Positions 31,012 to 41,760 of a DNA stretch of 64,000 bases are shown here, piece by piece. The translations under genes and the position numbers were made by a program. Where the stretch lies: positions 22,103,450 to 22,167,449 of the forward strand of contig OU862927.1 of assembly GCA_917880885.1 (NCBI GenBank), given 5' to 3'. This stretch comes from Limnephilus marmoratus (Eukaryota > Arthropoda > Insecta > Trichoptera > Limnephilidae). The notes below the pieces were generated by a model, which was not told the origin of the DNA, did not search any database, and worked only from the letters and a program-made list of their open reading frames with translations. Numbering within the stretch: the first letter of the stretch is position 1; the number at the start of each line of letters is the position of its first letter.

Positions 31012-32349
31012 TCATGATAAAAATAACAATGCTCCCACTGCTTCTCTATATGGGAAATTGGTATGCTCATTATTTGTATTCTTAGATAAATGTACATTTA
31101 CATCTGCAGGGGTACTACTAGCTTTAGCATCTGACAAATTAAACTTATTTATTATTGTCTCAATATACTGTTTTTGACTTATACTTATACAACTTTCTGT
31201 TTTATTTATTTCCATTCCAATAAATGAATTAAATTTTAAAATCATAATATGAAAGTTTTGTTTTAGATCATTTAATATGGTAGATAAAACAGTTTTACTT
31301 TTGGCTAATAGCAATCCATCATCAACATAAATAACCAATATTACCTTAATATTATTGAAATATCCAACAAATACACAATTATCAGATGGACACGATTTAA
31401 ATCCATAAGTAGTTAAAAATGAACAAAATTTCTTGTTCCAACATCTTGATGATTGTTTCAGCCCATATATAGATTTAATCAACGTACATACTTTTTGTGG
31501 CTCAGCTTCCACACCCTCTGGTACCTCCATGTATATCTCCTCAGGCAGCTCACCATACAGGAACGCTGTCTTCACATCGAATTGCTCTATCTGCAGGTCC
31601 TCTCTGGTGGCCATGCTAAGTAATAATCTGATGGAGTCATATCTGCTAGTAGGGGAAAAAATTTCATTATAGTCCAAACCTTTCACTTGAGTAAAGCCTC
31701 CAGCGCACAGTCTTGCCTTATATCTTTCAATTTCTCCTTCTCTATTCTTCTTTATGCTGAACACCCATTTGCATGTAATGGGCTTCTTCTCGGTTCTATC
31801 AGTTATTATCCAGGTTTTGTTATTTTTATGTGACTGTAGCTCTTCAGAAATAGCTTCCTTCCATTTATGACAATTGACGTTATTAATTGCTTCTTCATAA
31901 CTGTTAGGTATTTCTAATTCAGTCAAGTTTACTTCCATATTATTATTTCGTCTAGGACGTAACGTGATATTACTTCTTTCCATTCCTTCTAAATTAATAT
32001 TACTAGGAGGATTATAAGTGTCATTTGTTTCTTCAATACTCATCATACTGTCATCTGAAGAGGTTTCTTGAGTTGTATTTTGTTGATCCTGAAACTCGCT
32101 TCGTGGAGTTGTCAATAGTGACTCTTCTTTTTCTTCTTCATTGGCTTTCATCTCTGTGAAGTTTTGTCTTTTCTCTGGTATACTACTTTCTTCAAATTTT
32201 TCATCCCGTGACACTGTATTTTTTCTTGTACTCTGATCGTACATTCTGTAATTATCTTGCTCATATCCAACTAATAACATTTTTATGCTTTTCTTATCCA
32301 GTTTCTTCCTTTTTTTCTTTTGGTAGATGAACATATCCAATGGAACCAA
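31012..32349 (-). pseudogene. Copia reverse transcriptase
   Basis: It opens with the integrase tail (FIYQKKKRKKLDKKS, MLLVGY), a variable linker, then RT: WKEAISEELQSHKNNKTW, CKWVFSIKKN, RYKARLCAGGFTQ, QFDVKTAFLYGEL, IYGLKQSSRCWNKKF and the YVDD catalytic motif near 31320-31331. It ends at a TGA at 31012 within the conserved MYLSxxTRPDIAYAV region. Past this stop the same frame continues (PDMAYAVNVVSRYVN to SDSDFAGDLDTRKS), so the stop is a nonsense change rather than the natural end. Confidence 0.88.
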
Positions 32350-32964
32350 ATATTCTTATATGTTGTAGATTAGGTTTTACTCTATACCAGAGTTCAAATG
32401 GTGTGACATTTCCCGTTTGACTTGATGTGTTTCTATTCAACAGGTATACTGCACAGTTCACAGCTTCTGCCCACAAATTTAGAGAAATATCTTTAGCATA
32501 TAACATGCTTCTTGCACTTTCCATAATGGTACGCAGCTCTCTTTCCGCCCTCCCATTCTGTTGTGGGGTATATGGGGCTGTACGCTCATGAATTATTCCA
32601 TTACTATCTAGAAATAACTTGAATTCTTGATTTACATACTCACAACCGTTGTCGGTATGTAGAATGTGCACATTATGTTGAAATTTATTTTTCATAATTG
32701 CATTATACTTTATAAAACAGTGAAACACTTCACTCTTATATTTCATGAAGTAAATATGGCGATAGCTAGTAGCTCCCTCTTTGAATAAAACAAAGTACTT
32801 CATACCTGATACAGAAAGCTCTTCAATAGGGCCACATACATCACTATATACTATTTCACCAGGTTGTGACGGACCTCTAGTAGATTTCAAAAAAGGTAAT
32901 CTTGTTTGTTTACCATACTGGCATGCTTCACAAATGAAATTTTCATTCCCAGTAAGTTTTATTG
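32294..32964 (-). pseudogene. Copia integrase core
   Basis: The frame is open from the frameshift (TIPIKLTGNENF, then ICEACQYGK, which completes the HHCC site) through the DDE residues: D in YSDVCGP, D in HTDNGCEYVN, and E in QQNGRAERELRT. All three catalytic residues are present. The start given in plain ATG terms would be 32890, but the homologous reading begins upstream without ATG because it is the middle of a polyprotein. It runs out at 32294 through a frameshift in a lysine-rich A tract (about 32310) and overlaps the next frame by 56 bp. Confidence 0.85.
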
Positions 32965-34257
32965 GAATTGTCCCATTTTACTCATATTTTGAATTTCCTT
33001 AACATTCAAATGCCCTAATCTCTCATGCCATATTTTGACATCGGTTTGTACAATATTGCAATTTTCTTGTTTTACTGTTTTGATTTCCAACTCATACAAA
33101 TTGTTTTCTGTTAATTGTGCACACATAACAACTATATTATTCTTTACTATCATTGCTTTTTCACTTTTCTTCACTATGACATAACCTCTCCTGGTGTCAG
33201 CTCCTTCAGAGAACAGGTTTCTTCGTAAGTCTGGCACATATACGACATTCTCTAATATACATCGTTCCCATTTTCCATTTACTAGTTTATTTATTAAAAT
33301 AGTGCCTTCGCCGCATACCTTAATGCTTTGTTTATTCCCCAATTTAACTTCTTTGTCAATGTCATGACATTGAGACTCATTCAGTTCGTGGAAATAGTCA
33401 TGTCTAAATGTCATATGCGTTGATGCTCCACTATCCAAAATCCAAGCGTCTTCAACATTCATAGATAAAGAATATTTTTCCGCATTAAATGCTAACATAT
33501 CATGAGGCTTCTGATTTTTATTGTATGTTTTCTTTGGTTTTCTGAATTCTCTTGCAAAGTGACCTCTTTTGTTACAATTGTAGCATATAAATCTATGACT
33601 TGAATTTCTTTGAATAATTGAATTCTTCTGATTATCTCCATTCCTTGTTTTGGAATTTCCTTTTGTGGTTACAAGCGCAGTCTCACTACAAGATGTGTCA
33701 TTGGCAAGGCTTCCCTCTTCATCTATTAAGCGTGATGTGAAATTTTGAATTGTTTGACTATTTTGATCTAGTGACAACCATGCTTGTCTAAGCGAACGGT
33801 ATGTTGGTGGCAATGTGCTTAGAATCTTGGTCATAATTGCAGTGTCACTGATTTTTTCGCCAGTTTCCCTCAGTTGCTTTGCCAAGCTTTCCACTTTGGA
33901 GACATGCTGTGCCATTGTATCACTAGCACAATATGAATACTGATAAAATTTCTCATGAATTATCATTTTATTATATTCAGACTTTTGTTCGTAAATAGCT
34001 TCCAATTTATTCATGACCTCCTTTGCAGACTCGCAGTTTTCTATAAGTGATATCTGATTCAAATCCATTGATGATGTCAAGATAAACATGGCCATGCCAT
34101 CGTCTTTATTCCATTGCACTTGCGAACTGGCTTCTTGGGGTTTTACAGAATCAATATTTAATCCTTTTGCTCTTAATGCACATTTAACTTGAAATTTCCA
34201 TTGCTTAAAGTTTCTGCCATCGAACTTTTCAATTTTCATTGAATTGGCGACCTCCAT
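32959..34257 (-). pseudogene. Copia gag, zinc knuckle, protease and start of integrase
   Basis: ATG at 34255-34257 starts MEVANSMKIEKFDGRNF, the usual Copia gag opening, followed by a gag region with WLSLDQ and a knuckle CYNCNKRGHFAREF near 33544-33585. The last metal ligand is phenylalanine (TTC at 33544-33546) where cysteine is expected. The protease motif ILDSGASTHMT is intact. It then reaches WHERLGHLN, the HH half of the integrase zinc site, and ends at a stop caused by a frameshift at about 32965. A one-base shift restores the downstream integrase. The changed knuckle ligand would weaken RNA binding. Confidence 0.85.
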
Positions 34258-34352
34258 TTTGTAGGTTAATTGTACAGTATAAATGTGACAAATTACTCAC
34301 GTAAATGTCTTGCTATTTACTCAACTTTTTTCTGAAATAATTGTTTACCACA

Positions 34353-34370
34353 ATTCCTGGGCCCATAACC
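34353..34370 (-). promoter_or_regulatory. Copia primer binding site
   Basis: Directly after the 5' LTR the minus strand reads GGTTATGGGCCCAGG, which matches the sequence used by Drosophila-type copia elements that prime from an internal half of initiator tRNA-Met (known family feature). Confidence 0.65.
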
Positions 34371-34568
34371 TATTGGGATCGGGCAATATTTCAATAAAGT
34401 CGAGTCAGATTTCATTCAAAATAAAGGATTACTTTTACCAAAATACACTTCATTCACATTATTTGTCAGTTAACCGGAAGGGAACAGTAGCGCCACTTAC
34501 GGCCAAGAAACAGAACATAAGCAATAATGCATTTATAAACACACGTTTGAATTCATCTTTACTCAACA
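34371..34568 (-). repeat. Copia 5' LTR
   Basis: On the minus strand it starts TGTTGAGTAAAGATG and ends GATCCCAATA. Compared with the 3' LTR it lacks a few bases (TTAAA near the poly(A) region) and has CATT added. AATCCTTTATTTTGAATG, shared by both, contains the likely poly(A) region. Confidence 0.88.
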
Positions 34569-34573
34569 AAATG

Positions 34574-35089
34574 TTTATTTCTTTCATGTGTTAAACTTTT
34601 TAAGAGATTTTTGTTTTTTTCAGAAGTTTTTTAACGCCGCTCATCAAAATTTCTGACGATTCTCTAATTTTCCTTCAAAAATATATAAATATATTTTTTA
34701 AAAGGCAAATCTAGAAATAAAAAATTATAAATGTATTTTTTTAAAGGTAAGTTTATATTTAAAAAATAATGTATGTTTGTTTGCTTGCTTGTTTTTTATT
34801 GTTTATACATTGCTATATTAACCATAGGAAATGTTTTAAACTTTCAAAATATCTTATTTCCACCCTCGCGAAGGTTTCTGAATTATTACAACCACATGAC
34901 AATACATCTGAGAATGTTTTAATCATTACAAAAAGCAAACTGTCACACATGTCACAATTTGAGAATGACATTTTGAAAATCAATTAATTGTTCAAAGAAA
35001 ACTCAATTTTAGATTAATCTCTTTAAATTAATGAATTTAATTGAAGTACTAACCTACGATACTCACCCAAATTAAATACTTGGAATCTA
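34574..35089. other. No recognised feature
   Basis: AT-rich sequence between Copia and the next retroposon; no motif supported. Confidence 0.35.
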
Positions 35090-35425
35090 ATCAAGAATTA
35101 TAGGTACCAAATTTGATTGATTGTTTTTATAATATATAAAAATAAATGTTTGTAAAGTATGAAAAACGAAAATTTGAATAAAAAAATTGCAATAGGTGGC
35201 AAGCGAGTTGTTTAAAAACTGAATGTACCGGCCCCGAATATGTGGAACGCTTGAGAGGGAAGGGGAACGCGGGAGGGGGGGTTCGCAAGATCGGAGAGCG
35301 GGAGAGGGGGGGGGGTGGAAGGCGGGACAGGTGGATGGAGAACGCGGGGCTTGGAACATGGAAGGGGAAGGGGACGGGACGAATGGGTAAGGACACGCAG
35401 GGAGAAACAATTTCATTGAAACGCA
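35090..35425 (-). mobile_element. Polypyrimidine-centred short retroposon, minus strand
   Basis: The reverse complement of 35185-35235 (TTTAAACAACTCGCTTGCCA, then CCTATTGCAATTTTTTTA) matches 60538-60590, which fixes family and orientation. The centre (35236-35400) is almost pure purine on the plus strand. The proline/serine frames on the minus strand are composition artefacts. Confidence 0.6.
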
Positions 35426-35806
35426 TGCCGAGAACTCCTAAAAATCCTACAATTATAACATGCTATGATTTTTTACGGATCTGTGTAGAACCGCATCTTT
35501 GTTATAGCAGATGTAAGTTTGAAGGTTTATAATACATGAATTTATAGTTTTCATACAGTTGGGTTATTTATTAATCATCAGTTACTAATATACAAAAAAT
35601 AAGCTAGAGTGATACGTAACCATGAGGTAACAAATAAATATATAATCTAGGTTCTACTCACAAAATAATAACTTTAACATGCAAATATGTTTGAATGTAC
35701 TTCATTCCGGTGTGAATGATACTCTTAGAAATCCAATGATTTTATGCTACCATCCAGATTCGAAGCAAAACTTAAAATTAATAATAATTCATTATTTTTA
35801 CCATAG
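35426..35806. other. No recognised feature
   Basis: AT-rich spacer with no motif or repeat partner that I can support. Confidence 0.35.
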
Positions 35807-36356
35807 CTACCTCTGTCGAAGAAATTAATGACCTGGGCATAAATTTCGACTGTAAATTAAGCTTTATATCCCATGTAAACTCAATCTATAATAAAGGAAT
35901 CAAAATGATTGGCCTCATTGTTAGAAATTCCAGAGGTTTCAGAAATATTTCTATTTTGTATACATCCTTAGTAAGTAGTCAAGTCGAATATAACTCCTCG
36001 ATCTGGTTCCCTCATTTTAAAATACATTCAGGTTTAATCGAAAAAATTCAACACAAATTCCTTACACACATTAATTTTTAACTCAGTATTCCCATGAAAA
36101 CCAAAATTATAATTACTTTATGAAAGAATTAAATTTAATAAGACTCTCAGATCGAAGAATTATATCCGACTTAATATTTATGTTCAAAATTGTAAATGGT
36201 AGAATAGACAGTCCTGATTTAACTAAGCTCATATTCCCACGAGAACCACTCGTTCTAAAATCCTTTTTAAATGCAACAATAATCGGACTGAGTATACGAA
36301 ACGCTCGCTCGTACCTAGGTTGCATGAAGTTACTAATAGATGTGCAGATGTGGTAG
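35807..36356 (+). pseudogene. Jockey-like LINE RT C-terminal fragment
   Basis: The translation gives SVEEINDLGINFDCKLSFI, then IKMIGLIVRNSRGF, LYTSLVSSQVEYNSSIWFPH, IEKIQHKFLTH, a stop near 36078, and after a frame change MKELNLIRLSDRRIISDLIF, FKIVNGRIDSPDL. This is the standard order after the palm in Jockey-clade ORF2. Palm and endonuclease are absent. At least one stop and one frameshift make it a pseudogene. Confidence 0.78.
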
Positions 36357-37383
36357 ATCTATTTAACTGCACGGAAGGTAGGTACAAGAAGGCTATGCTA
36401 TCAATTTTTTTTTATCAATATTAATTTTATTTGTATTATACGTATCTCTTGTGTCACTTCCATATATTCCAATATATTATTTAGTGTCTTGAAAAAGACT
36501 GCATATTTCCCATCCTTCTTCTTCCTCCCCCCCTCTCACAAAATTCATCAAATTTTGAATTTCACAGGCTTACTGGCTCCGGGTAGTTAGGACTCGTATG
36601 CGAAATCACATTAAAAAACGAATATAAAATCTCATGAGTTTGCTCACAGAAAATCCTTTAATAAACCTGTAAAAGCAGTATTTATCAGATGTTTTAAATT
36701 GCGAACACGAGAGTGCCATAAAAGCTCAGTGTTGCAATATCTCTTATCACAAATGATAACAAAAAGTTGCCCCTTATCTGATGAGCTTTATGAAAAAAGC
36801 TCCAATATGTCACTCGCCTACGAGGCATCGCGAGAATAGCAAGCCCTAATAACATTCTTCTTAGTAATATTTTTCCTTTGCTTTGTTATTTTCCTTGTCT
36901 TAAACTTTTACGATTTTTCCAGGGACAAAAAGTGTTGTTTGTTTTTATTGAGATTCTTTTATAGAGGTAGGGCACAATGGATGCTTCGAGCGCATCTCGA
37001 ATACATTTCCTGTTTTTATATGCCACTACACGGGAGAGTCAATACTCACAGTATATCATCGTTCGTACGTGAATAATAATATTATATTGATGCAAATAAA
37101 TCGATCACCATTCTTTTTTCTCATTCATTTAATTTCTAAATCAATACTGGTAGGCAGTGGCGGCCGCTGCCTTGAGAATGTGGTGGTTCACTGACAATCC
37201 GTACCTACCTACTCATGACAAAAAAACATTAATTAGTAATTTTTAATTATTAATTTATTTTCAAACTGTTATTTCCTTTTATATATTCAACACTGGTTGC
37301 ACTCATTTTTGTAATAAAATTATATATTAATATATTTAGTTATTGGTATTTAATACAATCATTGTATAAAAAAAAACAAAACA
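36357..37383. other. No recognised gene
   Basis: Includes a C/T-rich patch at 36505-36535 and otherwise AT-rich sequence. I see no coding or repeat signal that I can support. Confidence 0.35.
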
Positions 37384-37698
37384 ATGACAATTATCACGTC
37401 ACGGGCAAAACGCGCGCCGCTAGACTGCGCTAGACGCAAACTGATCTATGATCTTCGCCGAAATTCGATTGTATTCGTGTCACCTCGGGTCATGGTTCAT
37501 GGTCAATCGGTAAACTTCGGCAAGGATCGGATTATGTTAGGTGGGTGGCACACGGATTCAAGCCAAATTCTGGTACAAATAGCGAAATCGACGCGCTTTC
37601 GATGTTTTAAATATCCCATACAAAAACATGATTTGGTTCGTTTGCGAAGCGAATGCACACCAATGAGGCCGATACGAGGGCGCTCGGCGGCCGCGTAA
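37384..37698 (+). other. GC-richer patch with a 104-codon frame of unknown meaning
   Basis: The patch from about 37395 to 37700 is clearly richer in G+C and CpG than its surroundings and ends in GGGCGCTCGGCGGCCGCGTA. The frame has no motif I recognise and overlaps an antisense frame at 37503-37739. It could be a CpG-rich regulatory stretch, a decayed exon or a transposon remnant. No start context, splice signals or poly(A) signal decide the question. Confidence 0.2.
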
Positions 37699-38247
37699 TG
37701 GGAGATTAAAAGCGTTCTCCCTGATAATATTCGTAGCATTATATTGGTAACTAATATTTTGAAATGATTAAATTAGAGATTCTGTAGATTTAAATTAGAG
37801 AAATTAAATTAGAGATTTTATAGTCTTCAGTAAGTAACTAAAGTAAATTTAGACATTATAATTTGGCAGTGCTGCACACGAACATACTGTGCGACCAGCC
37901 GCCCTTGCTGGTAGGTATGTATATTTTAAACTTTTAAATATAAATTGTGGTACATAAAAGAGAGGAGAAGGTAAAACGCAGAAAAAGCACGTACTATACA
38001 TATATGTAGGTACAGGATGTAGAATTCTTCCACCGTATTACTGCGGATTTTTTTTACGTTAGTTTCAGAAAAATTTTGACACAGGACTTAGCACTGAGTC
38101 CTGATTGTCATCCGTGATCCTGTGGATCGATAATGATTGTATCGATAACTTTCGGTTACTTTTCGTTCCCTAGAACAACTGTAGATCGCCAATGTACAAA
38201 CATAGTTGACGTCGAATGTATTAAGAACACATTGTGAACTGTTATTT
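37699..38247. other. No recognised feature
   Basis: AT-rich with short repeats of AAATTAGAGA (37768-37815). Nothing else supported. Confidence 0.35.
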
Positions 38248-38252
38248 ATTAT

Positions 38253-38529
38253 TGTGATGACCGTGGCCGGTTATCAACATTACCTCTGGACTCCGTGGTG
38301 TGGATCCAGATTCCTTGTTGAGGTGATCTCAGTACAGGGTGAGATTGACAATAATAAGTCGTAGGTAGACTAATGATGTTTATTCCGAGATTGTGTACAG
38401 GTGTGCTTCGTAGGAAGCCTGAATGCAAAGAGCACGAGAGACAGCAATCACACCCTTTTATACGTTACTCATGCTGTCTCACTCATACATGCATGTCTCT
38501 TTTATACCGCAAGACATACGTTCACCACA
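38253..38529 (-). mobile_element. Solo LTR, 277 bp
   Basis: TGTGATGACC to GTTCACCACA with ATTAT at 38248-38252 and 38530-38534. On the minus strand a GGTATAAAAGAGA box, a second CGTATAAAAGGG box and GGAATAAACATC appear in U3-to-R order, which sets the orientation. Length and the 5-bp duplication suit Gypsy, BEL/Pao or Copia. No internal region remains. Confidence 0.8.
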
Positions 38530-38539
38530 ATTATTTTTT

Positions 38540-38933
38540 TTTTTTTTTTTTATTTTAACTTTATGAGTAAAACGTCAAATTGTAATATTTAAATAAATGA
38601 AGACAATATAAGCGAAACTCAATCGAAAATCTGGAAACAGAAAAATCAGAAAAACATATTGACACCTCTGGGACTCGAACCCAGGACCTCTTGCTTTCCG
38701 GGCAAACGCGCTAACCACTGCACCACGGTGTCGATATGAAATTCGGTCATGTTTAACTGTACCATACTTCGACTAAGAACCACCTACATTATTTTAATTT
38801 TCTTTAACGCATATATTATTGGCAACTATCTTTATGTATGATTGCAAGATTCAAACTCGAACTAAATGCACTCTAGATAGTGTCTGGATAAATCTTTATC
38901 CATTTTATTTAATATGCGACATCTATCGACTTT
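38540..38933 (-). mobile_element. Retroposon with internal tRNA-like domain, copy 1
   Basis: On the minus strand it runs from AAAGTCGATAGATGTCGC through the tRNA-like fold (38660-38732) to an A-rich end (T run 38535-38555 on plus). It pairs with 39128-39483 almost base for base over some 350 bp, giving a potential large hairpin. The tRNA-like part is about 200 nt from the 5' end, not at the start as in ordinary SINEs. Confidence 0.65.
38660..38732 (-). ncRNA. tRNA-like fold, 73 nt, anticodon position GGA
   Basis: It folds as a standard cloverleaf: acceptor GACACC with GGTGTC and an A discriminator, D stem GTGC/GCGC, anticodon stem TTTGC/GCAAG, 5-nt variable loop, T stem CTGGG/CCCAG with loop TTCGAGT. 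Against a working tRNA: position 33 is C not U, the seventh acceptor pair is G-A, and a GGA (Ser) anticodon does not go with a short variable loop. I read it as a tRNA-derived repeat domain. Confidence 0.55.
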
Positions 38934-39105
38934 TTTAGCGCGTTTGCCCGGAAAGCAAGAGGTCCTGGGTTCGAGTCCCAGAGGTGTCAATATGTTTTTC
39001 TGATTTTTCTGTTTCCAGATTTTCGATTGAGTTTCGCTTATATTGTCTTCATTTATTTAAATATTACAATTTGAGGTTTTACTCATAAAGTTAAAATATA
39101 AAAAA
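38934..39105 (+). mobile_element. Retroposon with tRNA-like domain, copy 2, 5'-truncated
   Basis: It starts inside the tRNA-like D arm (TAGCGCG at 38936) and keeps the 3' part through ACTCATAAAGTTAAAATA to an A run near 39100. It lies between copies 1 and 3. Confidence 0.65.
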
Positions 39106-39127
39106 AAAATATTCATCCTAGACTTGC

Positions 39128-39483
39128 AGAAAAAGTCGATAGATGTCGCATATTAAATAAAATGGATAAAGATTTATCCAGACACTATCTAGAGTGCATT
39201 TAGTTCGGGTTTGAATCTTGCAATCATACATAAAGATAGTTGCCAATAATATATGCGTTAAAGAAAATGAAGATAATGTAGGTGGTTCTTAGTCGAAGTA
39301 TGGTACAGTTAAACATGACCGAATTTCATATCGACACCGTGGCGCAGTGGTTAGCGCGTTTGCCCGGAAAGCAAGAGGTCCTGGGTTCGAGTCCCAGAGG
39401 TGTTAATATGTTTTTCTGATTTTTCTGTTTCCAGATTTTCGATTGAGTTTCGCTTATATTGTCTTCATTTATTTAAATATTTA
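39128..39483 (+). mobile_element. Retroposon with tRNA-like domain, copy 3, 3'-truncated
   Basis: It matches copy 1 in inverse orientation with four or five base changes. The tRNA-like fold is at 39333-39405 and here has a perfect D stem (GCGC/GCGC). It stops at TTTAAATATT, before the A-rich end. Confidence 0.65.
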
Positions 39484-39641
39484 AATGTTATTTATTAATT
39501 TGTTATTGAAACAACTCTCTTTTCATGACTTTTTTAGCTTATTCCCATCAATGTAAAATACCATTGAAGAAGAAGATGCCACTAATAATCTAAACGAAAA
39601 TATTATATTTTTTATATTTCTTGGACATGGACTATGTAACA

Positions 39642-40588
39642 ATTTCTAGACATTTTTGTTTCGAAGAGTATTAATTTTCAATGTACATTTGTTACTTTAA
39701 TTTTAAATTTTTGCGACCGGTTTCGACACGTCCGTGCCATTCAGGAGCAAATTTAAAATTAACTTAAAAATTCTATACAAGCACAAAAATTAATTAGGTG
39801 GCGGTAGTGGGAGTGGGGATTTTGGTCGAAGGGGAGACCGGTGGGAAGAGTCAAAATTACTTGGAAACATCGTAAGTAGAGGTGATTTACATGGTGCTTA
39901 TATTTTATTAACTAAATTAATTATCGATTTAGCTTTTTTGTTAATTTCTAAAGATTCTAAAGCGCACAAATTGAAATATTAATTAACATTGCAATGTTTA
40001 AACTTACTTTTTTTTCTTTTTTGAAGCTATGACCTGCTTCTATTAGATGGTTAGCAAACTCTGAGTAGTTATTATTTCGTAAACAAAGTTCATGTTCCCT
40101 GATTCTAGTTCAAAAATTTCTAGTAGTCATTCCTACATACTGTGCGTCACAATCGTTATTATCCTTGTTATTAATAATTTTTTTTATTATTTTAGGATTA
40201 GTATAGAAAGCTGGAGAAATATGATCGGGATATTTTTAAAGATAAATCGCCTGTTTAAAGAAGTTTTTTTTATATATTAGGTTGTTACTAGGTTTGTTGT
40301 TATTATTACCACTATAAATATACTTTTTTGTTAAAATTTTTGTTTGCTTTTATTAACTAGGCGGTTAATTATTTCAGGTTTATATCCATTGTTTAGGGCT
40401 ATCTGTTCTATAATGTTAATTTCATTATTATTCCCCGCCTGATTAATTTTTGCACTTGTATAGAATTTTTAAGTTAGTTTTAAGTTTGCTCGTCAATGAC
40501 GTGTCGAAGCCGGTCGCAAAAATTTAAAAATAAAGTAGCAAATGTACATTGAAAATTGAAACTCTTCGAAACAAAAATGTCTAGAAAA
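39642..40588 (-). mobile_element. Penelope-like element with inverted terminal repeats
   Basis: Ends of about 150 bp (39642-39798 and 40438-40588) are inverted copies. Both carry the GCGACCGGTTTCGACACG-type signature of Penelope-like terminal repeats, here GCGAC(C)GG with CGAAACC or CGAAGCC on the other strand. The centre codes, on the minus strand, for the end of a GIY-YIG endonuclease. The RT domain is missing. Confidence 0.75.
40010..40437 (-). pseudogene. Penelope GIY-YIG endonuclease remnant
   Basis: Minus-strand pieces in shifting frames read IALNNGYKPEIINRLVNKS, then CDAQYVGMTTRNF, a stop, TRIREHELCLRNNN and SEFANHLIEAGHSF. This order (NGY linker, C-x-x-x-Y-V-G core, R-x-x-E-H helix, FANH-E-GH end) is that of the C-terminal endonuclease of Penelope-like elements. 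Several stops and at least two frameshifts are present. Confidence 0.75.
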
Positions 40589-41450
40589 TATGATAAATAA
40601 CAAGACATGGGAAAACAAAAGATGGTCGCAACTGGGACAATAACGGTCCCTAATTGCGATAATTTATAAAATATCAGTGAGAACCTTGTTCAACTATGAT
40701 GACCTATAGATGGCATCCCCTATCGTCTCACGATCCACATAGGTAGATATTTGGTAAAGTAAACATAATATAATACTATGATGTGCCGTGAAATGGGGGG
40801 TAACCTTAAGTGCGTGTTTTGGTCGTTTCCTTCTGCGTCATTTATTTAAACGGTCACACAAGTTTGTTTGCAAACATGACTATATTGGATTATAATGCAA
40901 TATGGCAGGCGATGGTAAATAATTTTCACCATAATTTCACTTATTTATGTTCATAATATTGTCGACAAGGATGCAAACATATTTTGTATAATTCACAAAA
41001 AAAATAGAAGTGTTTCTGGGCGTGACTTAGTACCCGGAATAAGATTATTTTTATTTTTCCTTAAGGGCCCGCAACCCGAATTTCTACCGATTTCTCACAC
41101 ATCTCCCCTAAACACGTTAAGTTTTAAAGCTCTTAAAAAAATAAATGTTATTTTTTAATATCCAGACATTGCTCGCGCCGAAACGCAAGTTATATAAAAT
41201 TGTCTCGATAGAAAAAAATCGCACAGTGTGCTCCAAAAATTATTAGAAACACGTTTGTTTCAGTTATTTTTTTAGTGTTTCTTTAAATGCTGTTTAAGAC
41301 AATGCCCGCGAGATTTTTGCTCTATTATAAACGAGTCGTGTTTTATTAAACATTTGCGCAATTTTCGCATCGATTTTGTCGCTGTAAATGTTAGCGCTCT
41401 CTTCTAACATTCGTAATTTCGTATCTCTCCGTCTTCTTCTTTTCTAACCC
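40589..41450. other. No recognised feature
   Basis: AT-rich, no repeat partner seen and no motif supported. Confidence 0.35.
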
Positions 41451-41760
41451 GGTTGCGGAGCCTTAAGGGGCGGCCTACGTGACTCCGAATCCGGAAGTAG
41501 CGGGTTGAAATCCCGGCGAGCGCAAGTATATTATATTCGATTAATTATTTTTATTTCACAATTAAATGATTTAAAACAATATTCTAGAGTGGTAGATACT
41601 TTCAGTAACTCCCTGGTAAAAGACCAAATTCACCCTCAAAATGGCTTTAATCGTGTTTGGTATCCAGATTTGAATAGCCCGGTACTCCCCCACCTTCCCT
41701 TTCCCCAACTCCGGCTTTTCATCAATTGTTACCTTTTGTGCTATGCATAAAAATCTAGTC
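41451..41760 (+). mobile_element. SINE A, diverged
   Basis: Degenerate head (TTAAGGGGCGGCCTACGTGA, B box GGGTTGAAATCCC) and body (ATTCTAGAGTGGTAGATACT, GTGTTTGGTATCCAGATT). The tail is not a clean A run. Confidence 0.6.

Larger units (their letters stand above)
29034..34568 (-). mobile_element. Copia LTR retrotransposon, complete structure, inactive
   Basis: Two LTRs of 199 and 198 bp bound the element, with AAATG at 29029-29033 and 34569-34573. On the minus strand the order is 5' LTR, PBS, gag-protease-integrase-RT-RNase H, purine tract, 3' LTR. Integrase before RT defines Copia (Pseudoviridae type). The two LTRs differ by several substitutions and small indels, so the insertion is not recent. 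Pol is broken by frameshifts and a stop. A Harbinger element is inserted at its 3' side. Confidence 0.93.

Noticed and set aside
38660..38732. Functional tRNA-Ser(GGA) gene
   Set aside because: It lacks U33 and the long variable arm of tRNA-Ser, has a mismatched acceptor pair, and is embedded in a repeated unit.
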